A DNA stretch of 39,206 bases from Candidatus Schekmanbacteria bacterium RIFCSPLOWO2_02_FULL_38_14 (GCA_001790855.1 MGDH01000037.1:1843-41048); one strand, 5' to 3'. Positions 14,394-23,918 are shown, counted from the stretch's first letter. Made by a program: numbers and translations. Notes: generated by a model not told the origin, from the letters alone.

Positions 14394-15830
14394 TTACATT
14401 CTATTGCTTTCCCGCCCTTTTATTAAGAATTCTAAAAGTGCGAGAAAACCATTTAAATAAATTCTTAGATGAGTAAGTGTTTTTATCTTCTTCAGATAAG
14501 ATAACACAATTCTTGGTCTGAAATAGAATTTCCTGAATGCCTGTTTGTTAAAAAAAACCAGCTTATCCTCTGTTAACTCTTTGGGGACAAAGACCGGAAA
14601 CCAGCCAGAAAGCATTTTCCAGTCGTTGTTGAAGGTACCAAACTCACCTGCTTTCTCATACAAAAGAGAACCAGGGAAGGGGGTCATAAAACTAAAATGG
14701 GCTTCTTTTAAAGGAAGGGAGAGGGAAAACTTTATGGTTGCATTGATGCTATCTTCAGTTTCGGTGGGATGACCAATAATAAAGGTAGCACAGGGCTCTA
14801 TGCCTGCTTTTTCTGTTTCTAACACAGCCTTTTTAATCTCCTCCAATGTGATTTTTTTATTTATTACATCAAGTACTTTCTGTGAGCCACTCTCAATCCC
14901 GTACCAGATCTGCCAGCAGCCGGCTCTCTTCATCATATTGAGCATCTCAGGGTTTATCATATCTGCCCTTCCCATGCAGGTCCAAACTATATCCAGTTTC
15001 TCCGTTATTAATAAATTACATAATTCCATGAGTCTCTTTTTTATTGCAACGAAGTTATCATCTCTGAATTGAATCTCTCTAATTCCATAATTTTGATAAA
15101 GGTTTTTTATCATTGCCATAACATAAGAAGCGGAATAAAAGCTTACATTATTTCCGAACATACTCCTGTCACAAAAAATACATTGTCCGGGACAACCCCT
15201 TGATGTAACCAGCATAGAAGCTGGGATTTTTTTTAAGGTATGGACAGGAGGACAATAATATTTTGCTAAATTAGGCAGGAGATCCCATGCAGGAAATGGA
15301 AGGTTATCTAAATCCCTGACACGCTCCCTTAAGCCGGTAAATAGAAGATTTCCATTTTCCCTTAAAAAAAGTCCCTTTACCTGTCTTAAATCCTTTCCTG
15401 CTGTAAGGGATGATATGAGTTCTGATATAGTATAATCGCTCTCTCCAAAGCAACCAATATCAAACTGGGGGTAGAGTTGTAATGTCTTTTCAGGAATTGC
15501 AGTAAAATGAGGACCGCCGATTATTATTTTGACCTTATTAAGGTGTTCTTTAATCAAAGAAGCAACTTTTGATGTATTTCCAATGCTTGATGTCACGGCA
15601 GTTAGCCCTACAAAATCAGGATTTTTCTTTATAGTCAGTTGTGCTACTTCCTCGCAACTCAAAGAAAGAGCTGCTCCGTCAAGGATTTTAACATCAAATC
15701 CCCTTTCTCTCAGGCTTGCAGCCAAATTTGTCAGACCCAAAGGAGGTGTTTGACCCCCACTTTGATACTTTAATCCATAGCGCTCCATTATGGTCAATGG
15801 TGGATTAATAAACAATATTTTTGGATTCAC
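14394..15830 (-). CDS. Cobalamin-binding-type radical SAM enzyme (2)
   Basis: The 478-residue protein starts at GTG (15830), with AGAGG about ten bases upstream. The N-terminal domain (about 1-160) has the B12-binding fold features PPLGLTNLAASL, GGPH (105-108) and GESDYT, but not DxHxxG. The cluster-binding cysteines are C213, C217 and C220 (RGCPGQCIFC). IWYGIESGSQKVL and the later FIIGHPTET belong to the radical SAM barrel. The C-terminal 80 residues are basic and helical, as in enzymes acting on membrane-associated substrates. Substrate unknown. The downstream partner is methyltransferase copy B. Confidence 0.85.
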   Translation of the reverse strand: MNPKILFINPPLTIMERYGLKYQSGGQTPPLGLTNLAASLRERGFDVKILDGAALSLSCEEVAQLTIKKNPDFVGLTAVTSSIGNTSKVASLIKEHLNKVKIIIGGPHFTAIPEKTLQLYPQFDIGCFGESDYTISELISSLTAGKDLRQVKGLFLRENGNLLFTGLRERVRDLDNLPFPAWDLLPNLAKYYCPPVHTLKKIPASMLVTSRGCPGQCIFCDRSMFGNNVSFYSASYVMAMIKNLYQNYGIREIQFRDDNFVAIKKRLMELCNLLITEKLDIVWTCMGRADMINPEMLNMMKRAGCWQIWYGIESGSQKVLDVINKKITLEEIKKAVLETEKAGIEPCATFIIGHPTETEDSINATIKFSLSLPLKEAHFSFMTPFPGSLLYEKAGEFGTFNNDWKMLSGWFPVFVPKELTEDKLVFFNKQAFRKFYFRPRIVLSYLKKIKTLTHLRIYLNGFLALLEFLIKGRESNRM

Positions 15831-15847
15831 AATTCATTACCTCTTTT

Positions 15848-17791
15848 CTATTTTTTAAAAATCTCAAGTTGTTTAAGATTTTCCTTTGCAGGATTAAAGC
15901 TTGGGTCAAGTTTTAAACACTCTTCCCACTCTTTCCGTGCCATTTCATAGTTCTTTCCTATAGTACAAAGAATTGCAAAATAATTATGATAATTAATATT
16001 TGAAGGAAAGTTCTGCACAAGTTTCTGAAACTTTTCTATTTCTTCATAATAGAGTTTTATATAAAGTGGTCCTTGCCTCTGTAAGCTGTATCCTCTTATT
16101 AAGAATGTTGAAATCAAAGATTTGAAAGGTTCTCTTCTTTCATTAACATTGAATGGCCTTAATATTAATGTATTATCTATCTTGTCCATTATAGTATAAT
16201 TTTCAAAAATGTATTCGCTCAATTCAGGGCTATATTCCTCACCTGATATTCCATCTATTTCCTGGTCAAGTTCATAAATAATCTTTTTTGTACCATTCTG
16301 AATTAAATCTCTTATTGCTTCTTCCCTCATCTTTTTTGTAATTGCAAGATAACCCAAGCAGTATCTCGTGGGATTAACTCTGTCAGCCAGAAAATAATAT
16401 ACAGCCTGCTGGGGAAAGATAAAGACAGGTTCATTATAATCCGTCTTTTTAGAAATATATGAAATTACCTTTTCAAAATGGTTTGCCTGCTCAGTTAGTG
16501 TCCTGACACCTCCTCCCCTTTTCAAGTTTAGTGTTGCTAAACCTTCTTCATTTACATTTGTTTTTGTTATCCAATAATTAATTAACCTTTCTTCCTCAAA
16601 AAAGTTTTTAAGGTTAAAAACCTTCATAAAATAAACTAAGAACATAATCAGCAAAAGTATCATAAAAACAACCTCAAATTTCATAACGGGCTTTAAGCTT
16701 TTAATGTGTAAAAGATCCTTTGCCCTGATGAAAAGTCTTTCCATGAAATAAATACTGATTAATATAGCCGGAGATATGGAAAAGAACAGATGATGAATAT
16801 CTGATCTTCCCAGAGCAGTTCTGAAAGCGAGAATCCCAAAGATAAGAACAAACAGGATCTTTATTTTTTCTGTATTAAATTTTTTTTGTATCCCTGAGAT
16901 AACTAAGTAAATTAAAGTTAATATATAAATTCCAATTGGAAGATAAAAGAGAAACAAGGTATCTGTTATCAGGGATAAAAGTTCTCTGACTGAAAAAATA
17001 CTGTTAGAAATATCAATAACAGGAAAAGGTAATCCCTGGAATCCGGAAGATACATAGATGGGGTATTTTATCAAAACCTCAAAAAAAGGTTTTAAGGCTC
17101 CTACAGAATAGAAATAAAGAAAAAATAATGATGGGAAAATAACTATCCCTGAAAACATTAAAAGGGAGGATTTTAGAAAAACTTTTTTTGGAAATTCATC
17201 AGACAGAGAGAAAACTAATAATGAGCCAAATGCTCCGGCCAAGGCACAAAGAGTTGTTTCTTGTGAAAATAAGAATGCGATACCAAGAAAGATGCCTGTA
17301 GAGAAAATCCAGAAGTATTTCTTCTTCTCTAAAAATTTAAAAATTATCAAAAGAATTATAAGCCCTAATGATACTCTGATATGATTAAATAAAAACTGAG
17401 AGAGTAAAATTATTGAAAAAAATATCACAAAAAACCTATTTTTCAAAAGTGATCTTGCAGTAAGATAACCAAGTATCTTTCCAAGTCCTCCCAGTAAATA
17501 AAAATATATCTTCTGAATTAATATAGTTGCGCCAAAAATCTTGAAGGTAAAAAAAAGGGGATAAATCTGCAAAGGGGGGTAGGGAATCCAAACATCCTTA
17601 TATAGAATTTTGCCTCTCATAAGTTCATTTACTACTGCAGAGAATTGTCCATCATCCCATGGTATTATAAAATTTTTAAAAGGTGTTGGAGTGTAAAAGA
17701 AAATAAGAACTGGTAATAGGATATAGTCGATAAAATTCCAGATTATTTTTGAAAAATTATTATTTTGAAATGTCTTCATTTGTAGAAACAT
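15848..17791 (-). CDS. GT39-like GT-C membrane glycosyltransferase with C-terminal TPR
   Basis: The 647-residue protein has an acidic pair, D46-D47 (IIPWDDGQF), in the first outside loop, then GKILYKDVWIPYPPLQIYPLF (60-80). That combination is characteristic of GT39/ArnT-type enzymes that use polyprenyl-phosphate sugars. About ten membrane helices run to residue 400. A soluble periplasmic part follows and ends in one TPR-like unit (about 600-640). The start overlaps the upstream small membrane-protein gene by 32 bases; ATG at 17779 is an alternative that shortens the overlap. The stop lies 17 bases before the next gene. Donor and acceptor are unknown. Confidence 0.75.
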   Translation of the reverse strand: MFLQMKTFQNNNFSKIIWNFIDYILLPVLIFFYTPTPFKNFIIPWDDGQFSAVVNELMRGKILYKDVWIPYPPLQIYPLFFTFKIFGATILIQKIYFYLLGGLGKILGYLTARSLLKNRFFVIFFSIILLSQFLFNHIRVSLGLIILLIIFKFLEKKKYFWIFSTGIFLGIAFLFSQETTLCALAGAFGSLLVFSLSDEFPKKVFLKSSLLMFSGIVIFPSLFFLYFYSVGALKPFFEVLIKYPIYVSSGFQGLPFPVIDISNSIFSVRELLSLITDTLFLFYLPIGIYILTLIYLVISGIQKKFNTEKIKILFVLIFGILAFRTALGRSDIHHLFFSISPAILISIYFMERLFIRAKDLLHIKSLKPVMKFEVVFMILLLIMFLVYFMKVFNLKNFFEEERLINYWITKTNVNEEGLATLNLKRGGGVRTLTEQANHFEKVISYISKKTDYNEPVFIFPQQAVYYFLADRVNPTRYCLGYLAITKKMREEAIRDLIQNGTKKIIYELDQEIDGISGEEYSPELSEYIFENYTIMDKIDNTLILRPFNVNERREPFKSLISTFLIRGYSLQRQGPLYIKLYYEEIEKFQKLVQNFPSNINYHNYFAILCTIGKNYEMARKEWEECLKLDPSFNPAKENLKQLEIFKK

Positions 17792-18272
17792 AGCCTTTTT
17801 TCAATAAAAAGAAATTAAACAATTTTATAAAGAAAATTATAAAAGCTAAAAACACCAATGAAAAGTTAATTTCTTTTTTATATATAATTATCCAATACAG
17901 TGCAAGAAAAGAGGGTAAAAAATCAATAGATGAAATGCATAAAATCTTTTCAAGAGAAATTTTGAAATATTTTGATATGAAAGATGAATAAAAAATCCAT
18001 GAAAGCCATGTAAGAACTCCGACTGAACTTATAAGAATCAAACTTAAAATATAATAGAAAATCTCCTTTTGCTTTGGGTAACCATAAAGATTTGTTAACC
18101 CAACTACATCAAGTTCATTTTTATAAGGTTTGAATTGAATTGGGAAATTATAGACGAAAACCAGAAGGAAATAGATTCCCAATACAAATCCTGAGCCTAT
18201 TATTATTAAATTATATAAAAAATTATCTTTTTCTGATGATAACCGAATTGCTTTTTTTATAAAATCTTTCAA
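17760..18272 (-). CDS. Small four-helix membrane protein, unknown function
   Basis: I do not recognise a family. The 170-residue product has four likely membrane helices (about 21-42, 74-95, 117-131 and 136-154) with a polar loop at 47-70. It starts at TTG (18272), with GAGG about nine bases upstream, and its end overlaps the start of the GT-C gene by 32 bases. The tight coupling suggests a subunit or accessory of that transferase. The hydrophobic, AT-rich composition fits its neighbours and I see no sign of a frameshift joining the two. Confidence 0.6.
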   Translation of the reverse strand: MKDFIKKAIRLSSEKDNFLYNLIIIGSGFVLGIYFLLVFVYNFPIQFKPYKNELDVVGLTNLYGYPKQKEIFYYILSLILISSVGVLTWLSWIFYSSFISKYFKISLEKILCISSIDFLPSFLALYWIIIYKKEINFSLVFLAFIIFFIKLFNFFLLKKGYVSTNEDISK

Positions 18273-18307
18273 ATAGAAGCCTCAAATGTTAGCCTTCTTC
18301 AATTAAT

Positions 18308-19933
18308 TTATTTTGGAATTTGTGATAGAAAATTTTCCATAGTCTTATTATAAATTAACCAGTCAACTTGATAGATTTCAAAAGGAGCTCCATTAGTACT
18401 TATATCATTTGGGACTAGAAAAGAGTGAACAAGCCTTAAGAAAGGGAATGGAGTGTCATTAATAAAGTTTTTCCTCGAGTAGAGCAAATAATTAGACTTT
18501 TTGAACTTCATATATTCAATGAGATATATCCAATACCTCAAATCTGTTTTAACCCCTGGACTATGACCAATCATTTCATGAGTGGTTAGCCCAACTGTAT
18601 CTATAGTTTTTCTTCCAGAAAAAAGCTTTGTTGCTCCAATAGGATCTGAGGTTATAACTGTTTCTGGGGGAAGATTCTTTGAAATCCATTCCGCAACAGA
18701 AACGTGAGCATCATTTACGTTTTGTATATGTAATGGATATTCATTCCGTGCAAAATTAAAAAAATTCAAACAGAAATAACAAAAAAGAAATAAAAATGGC
18801 AGGATTATAATTCCTTTAATACAGATCAAATGATTATGGGACTTAATATCTTTTGTCAAATTTTTATAAACTGATTCTACTAAGAAAAATAATCCGAAGC
18901 CAGCACCTATTGAGATTATTGGGTCATAAGGAGTGATATACCTGAAGACCCATCCAAGATAGATTGACTTGAAAGCCTTCCATGTGAAAAATGCAAAAAC
19001 TGTAGTTGCCCAAAAGAAATTTTGAAATGGTTTAGCTTTCTTAGCAATAGCAAAGATTATCCCAATAGTAGCAAAGAGGTATAAGAAGATATGGTATGAA
19101 TCAAGCTGGTCTGCAATTGCTAAGTATCTTTTCCATAGGTTTGCAAAGTCATATCCTGGTCCAACATATATGTAATAGGGTGTTGGGAAAAGAAGTCCTG
19201 TAAAATACCAATAGATAATTAGAGGTATAACCGCTGTTGATATTGTTATAAGGGCGAATCTCATTAGTTCTTTTGGTTTAATCAAAGTTCTTTTGCTATC
19301 AAAAACCTTTGATATCAGACCAAAATGTTCAAGAGATAGAAAAATCATAGCCATTGTCGGGAAGATATACAGCTCTTCCCTTGCCCATCCACATAACCCA
19401 AAAGCAAAAGGGCTGAATCTCAATATTCCTTCATCATATTCTTTGAAAAAAGTATGGGCTGCAAGCAGTATCATGAAGGCTGTTAGCGGTACTTCCATAC
19501 CACTTACAGCACCCCATATTAACTTGGAATTAAGAAGAAATAATATCCCACATATTAAAGATACATATTGAGATTCAAATAGAAATTCTGAGAGTTTTAA
19601 AAGAAAATATAAAGATAAAGCAAGAAGCGAAATGCCAACTAAATAATTGGAGAAGAGGAGAGCTTTATAAATATTGTAGAAAAAAAATCTGGAAATAAAA
19701 AATACTGGAGTTAGGATTACATACCATAAGAAGCCTGTCACCCCAGCACTTTTTTCCCCAATGTTATATTCAAAAAAGTGCCCTGAAGCAGCATTTTTTA
19801 TATAATTTAGATATATATAACCGTCATCTGTGGGCAGGTTGAAGGTGCCTGTATGGTTATAGTTTTCCCAAAGGAAGAAGATGGCCTCGATAAACAGGAT
19901 TAAAAGTAAAATATATCTAAAATGTTTAGACAT
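18308..19933 (-). CDS. GT-C membrane glycosyltransferase, AftB-like
   Basis: The 541-residue protein carries the pattern DDGYIYLNY...EYNIGEKSAGVTGFLW (D36-D37 through W70). This is close to the DDAFI..RYA..EGHGLVxNPGERVEGYT signature of AftB-type arabinofuranosyltransferases and their bacterial GT-C relatives. About ten helices are followed by a short periplasmic tail (from about residue 400) with SVAEWISKNLPPETVITSD, typical of this group. The likely role is transfer of a sugar from a lipid carrier onto a glycan or protein. ATG at 19933 overlaps the stop of the radical SAM gene by eight bases. Confidence 0.75.
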   Translation of the reverse strand: MSKHFRYILLLILFIEAIFFLWENYNHTGTFNLPTDDGYIYLNYIKNAASGHFFEYNIGEKSAGVTGFLWYVILTPVFFISRFFFYNIYKALLFSNYLVGISLLALSLYFLLKLSEFLFESQYVSLICGILFLLNSKLIWGAVSGMEVPLTAFMILLAAHTFFKEYDEGILRFSPFAFGLCGWAREELYIFPTMAMIFLSLEHFGLISKVFDSKRTLIKPKELMRFALITISTAVIPLIIYWYFTGLLFPTPYYIYVGPGYDFANLWKRYLAIADQLDSYHIFLYLFATIGIIFAIAKKAKPFQNFFWATTVFAFFTWKAFKSIYLGWVFRYITPYDPIISIGAGFGLFFLVESVYKNLTKDIKSHNHLICIKGIIILPFLFLFCYFCLNFFNFARNEYPLHIQNVNDAHVSVAEWISKNLPPETVITSDPIGATKLFSGRKTIDTVGLTTHEMIGHSPGVKTDLRYWIYLIEYMKFKKSNYLLYSRKNFINDTPFPFLRLVHSFLVPNDISTNGAPFEIYQVDWLIYNKTMENFLSQIPK

Positions 19934-21356
19934 GCTTTGATGAAGAGAAAAAAAAGCGTTTGATATTATTAACTCCTATTACAATGAGTTCCTTAATAGA
20001 GACATTTTCACTTTTAAAATAACAATATCCATAACTGATTAGAAATAATATATCAAAAATAAAATTAGAAGGGAATTTAATAATTTTCTTTATGAAAACT
20101 TTTAAGGAAGAAAATTTAACAGCCCAGAAAAATAATTTCTGCAGATTCTCAAGCTCTCTGCTTGATTCAGATTTGAGGAAGCTTTTTTTAAAAAATGAGG
20201 ATTCAGATAAGTCAATATTCTTATCAAAATATCCCATAGTTATGGCAAATTCTCCCAAAACTGTCTTAGGGTAAGGCTGAAAAATTGAACACCAGGGATA
20301 ATCTGTTTTAATCCTTGTGTTTATGTCAATAGTCTTAAAAGCCTGCTCAAGAGTTTCGCCGGGCAGCCCCATCATATTATATGTTCTGAAAGGAATTTTA
20401 TATTTTTTGAGCAATTCTGCAGTAATCATTATTTCTTCATCTGTTACCCCTTTAGAGAGCAGGTTATTTCTCAACCCTTCATCTCCTGACTCGATTCCGA
20501 AAAAAACTCTTATGCAGTTGGCTGCCTTCAGCCACTTTGCTATATCTTCATCAAACATATCAGCCCTTATAAGGCAAATGAGAGGAAGGTTTATTTCTTT
20601 TTTATATTCAGAGAAAAATTCTCTAATCCAATCTTTATCAAAAGTGAATGTATCATCCATAATATATACAGTTTTAAGAATATATTTACTACTTACTTCC
20701 TTTATTTCTGTGATTACATTTCCTACACTTCTCCGTCTGACATATTTTCCCTTACCTGCATATATTTTCTTTAGCGAGTGATTATAGCAGAAAGAACAGT
20801 TAAACGGGCATCCGCGGGCTGTAATGAAAGCCTTTTGTGATTTATTAAGAAAAGGATATTTACTATAATATAAATCTCTGTCAGGAAATGGTTGCCGGTC
20901 TAAATCTTCTATAAGAGGTCTTGGTTCATTCTTTATAATCTTTCCATCAGGTGACTTGAACCAGAAATTTTTTATGGCAGAAACATCTTTGCCATCAGAT
21001 AAGTTTGCAGAGAGTTCAAGTAAAGAAAACTCACCTTCGCCAATACAGACGCCATCTATTTCAGGTTCATTTATTATTTCAGGGAAAAATGTTGGATGAG
21101 GTCCACCGAAGAGAATAAAAGCGTTAACTGATTTTTTTATCTCTTTTGCAAAGCTAAGAGACCACTTATGCAATCCTGTGGAACATGAAAATCCGACAAC
21201 TGATGGGTTGTATTCAATTACTTGCTCTAACATTTTTTTATTCCCATTCCCAATAAATACTTCAACTTCATGTCCTCTCTCTTTTAGGATAGAGGATAGA
21301 TACATTAACCCTAAGTATTCATATGCTATATTCTGTATAAATGCTACTTTTACCAT
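19926..21356 (-). CDS. Cobalamin-binding-type radical SAM enzyme (3)
   Basis: The 476-residue protein has the B12-binding-like domain (about 1-150) with GGPH at 84-87, GEGEFSLLEL and no DxHxxG. Cluster ligands are C183, C187 and C190 (RGCPFNCSFC). VFFGIESGDEGLR and MMGLPGETLEQAF follow in the barrel. The C-terminal third is hydrophobic and basic (about 395-470) and could associate with membrane. The gene directly follows the methyltransferase relic at 21358-21569: the relic stop and this ATG are one base apart. It therefore once formed the same methyltransferase-radical SAM pair seen elsewhere in the locus. Substrate unknown. Confidence 0.85.
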   Translation of the reverse strand: MVKVAFIQNIAYEYLGLMYLSSILKERGHEVEVFIGNGNKKMLEQVIEYNPSVVGFSCSTGLHKWSLSFAKEIKKSVNAFILFGGPHPTFFPEIINEPEIDGVCIGEGEFSLLELSANLSDGKDVSAIKNFWFKSPDGKIIKNEPRPLIEDLDRQPFPDRDLYYSKYPFLNKSQKAFITARGCPFNCSFCYNHSLKKIYAGKGKYVRRRSVGNVITEIKEVSSKYILKTVYIMDDTFTFDKDWIREFFSEYKKEINLPLICLIRADMFDEDIAKWLKAANCIRVFFGIESGDEGLRNNLLSKGVTDEEIMITAELLKKYKIPFRTYNMMGLPGETLEQAFKTIDINTRIKTDYPWCSIFQPYPKTVLGEFAITMGYFDKNIDLSESSFFKKSFLKSESSRELENLQKLFFWAVKFSSLKVFIKKIIKFPSNFIFDILFLISYGYCYFKSENVSIKELIVIGVNNIKRFFFSSSKHV

Positions 21357-21357
21357 T

Positions 21358-21569
21358 TTAGATTACACGGGCAAAAACTAACATTTCTCCTGTTCGCAAA
21401 AGAATGTTTTTATTCAGAAATTTATGATTTAATTCTCTTGTGATTGTGGATTCATAAAAACGAACCCATAAAATAAATTGTTTGCTACATAAAAGTTATT
21501 TTTAAAGTATAAAATATCTATCTTTTCTGAATTACAAAGGTTGCACATGGTAGCTTTTGTTTCATTCAT
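21358..21569 (-). pseudogene. Relic of a zinc-ribbon SAM methyltransferase with its middle deleted
   Basis: The ATG at 21569 overlaps the GT9 stop and opens a 46-codon frame to TAA at 21429. Its residues (MCNLCNSEK...YGFVFMNPQ) align with the N-terminal zinc ribbon of the methyltransferases at 11207 and 13455 (CVICNSDN...CGLMYQNPR). The second cysteine pair is lost. In the next frame, up to the TAA at 21358-21360, the sequence ending LLRTGEMLVFARVI resembles their C-terminus (RLGHYLIALAK). About 200 residues including the SAM loop are missing and the two ends are out of frame. This is inferred from short similarity; a small functional peptide is the alternative. Confidence 0.55.
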
Positions 21570-22740
21570 GACAAAGGTATTTTTTTACAATTGTTTCATA
21601 TACTTCTTTAAAGGTAATCTTTTTTAAACATTGGTTATCACCATTACAAACTGCTGTTTTAACATTATAGACACTCAAACATGGACTACAATAAATACCT
21701 TTGTAAAAGATAATATGTTTATCATCTGAAGAGTAATGTCCATATAATGATGGAGTTTCAGGACCAAAAAAAGAAACTGTAGGTGTTCCCAGAGAAACAG
21801 CGAGGTGGAAAGGCCCGCTATCATTCGTTATAAACAGTTTGATTTCATCAAGCAGTGCTATCAATCCGGCAAGGTTTAATTTTCCTGCCAGATTTAATAT
21901 GCTATCTTTAAAATTAAGTTCCTTGACTGTTTTCTCCACATAATCTTTATCTTCCTCACCTCCTATCATGATGATTTTTGCATTATGAGAATTTATTAAT
22001 TCTGATATCAATTTTCTAAAGTTTTCCTCAGGCCATCTCCTTTCATAACACATATCACTGGAGTTGATGTTAACACCAATAATTAAATTATTTTCAGTAA
22101 AACCTTCTGATTTTAGTAATTCCTTGATGTATTTTTTCTCTCTATCTGATGGTTTGATTTTATCAATTTCCTTATCATTTGACTCAATGCCAAGGGGTGA
22201 GAACAGAGCAAGGAAAATATCAATAATATGCCTGTGGTGATTATAATAAATATGGTCAGTCAGTAAGTCTCCTCTCCACATCTGCCTTGAGTAAAACCCG
22301 ACCCTTCTTTGTGCACTGCTTAAATAGTTTATTATAGTAGAAAACTTTGAAAAAAATTCCATGTCTACAGATATATCAAATTGTTCTTTTCTAATCTTCC
22401 ATAAGGCTCTAAGTGTTCGGAAGAAGAAGGCGGAGAAATCTTTTGTTGGCAGATAGATGTAGTCATCAGCAATTTTCAAGATATTGCAAATCTCTTCATT
22501 GCTCGAGAAGGTCAAGAAAGTAATATTGGCATCAGGGAATGATTTCCTTAGTGCCCTGAAAGCAGGAGTAGCTAAGAGTATGCTTCCTATTCCAAAGTAC
22601 TTCATCACTAAAATCTTTTTAACTTTATCTTTTCTTTTTCTAAATTTTGGAAAAATCCAGATTTTGTTAAAGAGAGTCAATAGGATACAAATAGGTATTC
22701 CAAGCCATTTATCTATGGCTTTCATCTGATTTATTTTCAT
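21562..22740 (-). CDS. GT9 glycosyltransferase, heptosyltransferase-like (1)
   Basis: The 392-residue protein has the two-lobed GT-B fold of ADP-heptose:LPS heptosyltransferases. It shows KKILVMKYFGIGSILLATP (41-59) at the acceptor side and the donor-site motif NDSGPFHLAVSLGTP (306-320). A hydrophobic N-terminal stretch (13-31) suggests membrane attachment. The C-terminal cysteines (C355, C358, C367, C373 region) form a pattern common in LPS-core GT9 enzymes. It probably adds heptose or a related sugar to a lipid-linked core on the cytoplasmic side. It overlaps the second GT9 gene by four bases (ATGA). Confidence 0.8.
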   Translation of the reverse strand: MKINQMKAIDKWLGIPICILLTLFNKIWIFPKFRKRKDKVKKILVMKYFGIGSILLATPAFRALRKSFPDANITFLTFSSNEEICNILKIADDYIYLPTKDFSAFFFRTLRALWKIRKEQFDISVDMEFFSKFSTIINYLSSAQRRVGFYSRQMWRGDLLTDHIYYNHHRHIIDIFLALFSPLGIESNDKEIDKIKPSDREKKYIKELLKSEGFTENNLIIGVNINSSDMCYERRWPEENFRKLISELINSHNAKIIMIGGEEDKDYVEKTVKELNFKDSILNLAGKLNLAGLIALLDEIKLFITNDSGPFHLAVSLGTPTVSFFGPETPSLYGHYSSDDKHIIFYKGIYCSPCLSVYNVKTAVCNGDNQCLKKITFKEVYETIVKKYLCHE

Positions 22741-23918
22741 GTGTTTTTTCCATCTGCAAAAAGCAGTTTCTTTGCGGAATCCAAGACCTCACTGACTTCT
22801 ATCTTATCCATGCACCACTCCTTTTCATTTTTGCATTTTCTCTGGGTACAGGGTCTGTACGGGCAGTCATCATTCATTATGAGAATACTTTTGTCATCAA
22901 AGTGCCCGAAAATTTCAGGCTCTCCGGGTCCAAAAAGCTGAATCATTGGTGTCTTTACAGCAAAGGCTATATGGGTTGGTCCGCTGTCATTACCGATATA
23001 GAGGCTTGAGAAGGCAAGCAAGCTTGCAAGCTCTAAAAGATCAAGTTTTCCAGCCAAGTTAATTCCTCCTCCTGCCATTGAGATTATTTCATCAATTTCC
23101 TCTTTTTCTGAAGAAAAGCCAACCAGAATGATTTTTGTTTTAGTGAAATTTATTAGTTCCTTAATCAACTTTGAAAATTTTTCTTTGGGCCATGATTTCC
23201 ACCTAAACAGAGAGATTGGGGAAATTGTGATTACTCTATCTTCTTCTTCAACCCCTTGTTTTCGGAGCAGCATTTTTATCTTTTCCTCGTTTTCACAATC
23301 TGTTTTAATTTCAAGCTCAGGACTTGGAGAAGTTATTCCAAGCTCTTTGCATACTCTTAAGGTCCTTTCAACTGTACTTACAGGTCCTTGCTTTAGCCAT
23401 ACAGGATGGGTAAGAAGAAATCCGCCTCCTCCGTCTGCCAATCCAAAGCAGAATTTTGCTCCTGATAAAAAAGAAAATATGATTGTAAAAATATCCCCTC
23501 TTAAATCTATTGCAAGGTCAAATTTCTCTTTTCTCAGTCTTTTGATTATTTTAAAAACTTCAATTATGCCTTTTAAGAGGTTTGATTTTTGAGTTCTGAA
23601 GGTTTTGAAAAAGAAATAATCAAATACAATCACATCATCAAAATCTTTTGAGCCTTCAACAATATCCTTTGCCCATGAACTGATTAAAAGTGTTATATGT
23701 GCATTTTTGAAATACTTTCTTATTTCTCTGAATGCTGCTGTTGACAGGACAACATCTCCAACTCCGTCAAGCCTTACAACCAGAACTTTTTTGATAGTTT
23801 CTGAATCATACTTTTTTCTGAAAAGCTCTATTGGATAAAAAATAATACCACCCAAAAAGTCTAACAGGACAATAAAAATTTTAACAGGAAGGTCTATTGT
23901 TTTATAGCGATAGGACAT
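22737..23918 (-). CDS. GT9 glycosyltransferase, heptosyltransferase-like (2)
   Basis: The start is placed at the ATG at 23918 (MSYRYKT), one base after the stop of the upstream radical SAM gene. The open frame reaches back to 24002, but that would overlap the radical SAM coding region and add residues unlike the family. The 393-residue product matches the length of its neighbour. Motifs are KVLVVRLDGVGDVVLSTAAFR, the GISL-type strand ISPISLFRWKSWP, and the donor-site GNDSGPTHIAFAVKTP with FGPGEPEIFGH. C-terminal CPYRPCTQRKC and CMDKI cysteines are typical. It probably acts in sequence with the other GT9 enzyme on a lipid-A-core or similar acceptor. Confidence 0.8.
   Translation of the reverse strand: MSYRYKTIDLPVKIFIVLLDFLGGIIFYPIELFRKKYDSETIKKVLVVRLDGVGDVVLSTAAFREIRKYFKNAHITLLISSWAKDIVEGSKDFDDVIVFDYFFFKTFRTQKSNLLKGIIEVFKIIKRLRKEKFDLAIDLRGDIFTIIFSFLSGAKFCFGLADGGGGFLLTHPVWLKQGPVSTVERTLRVCKELGITSPSPELEIKTDCENEEKIKMLLRKQGVEEEDRVITISPISLFRWKSWPKEKFSKLIKELINFTKTKIILVGFSSEKEEIDEIISMAGGGINLAGKLDLLELASLLAFSSLYIGNDSGPTHIAFAVKTPMIQLFGPGEPEIFGHFDDKSILIMNDDCPYRPCTQRKCKNEKEWCMDKIEVSEVLDSAKKLLFADGKNT

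Noticed and set aside
20317-20781. Open frame of 154 codons on the plus strand
   Set aside because: It is antisense to the radical SAM gene at 19926-21356, whose cluster motif and fold are clear.
23128-23592. Open frame of 154 codons on the plus strand
   Set aside because: It is antisense to the GT9 gene at 22737-23918 and shows no domain.
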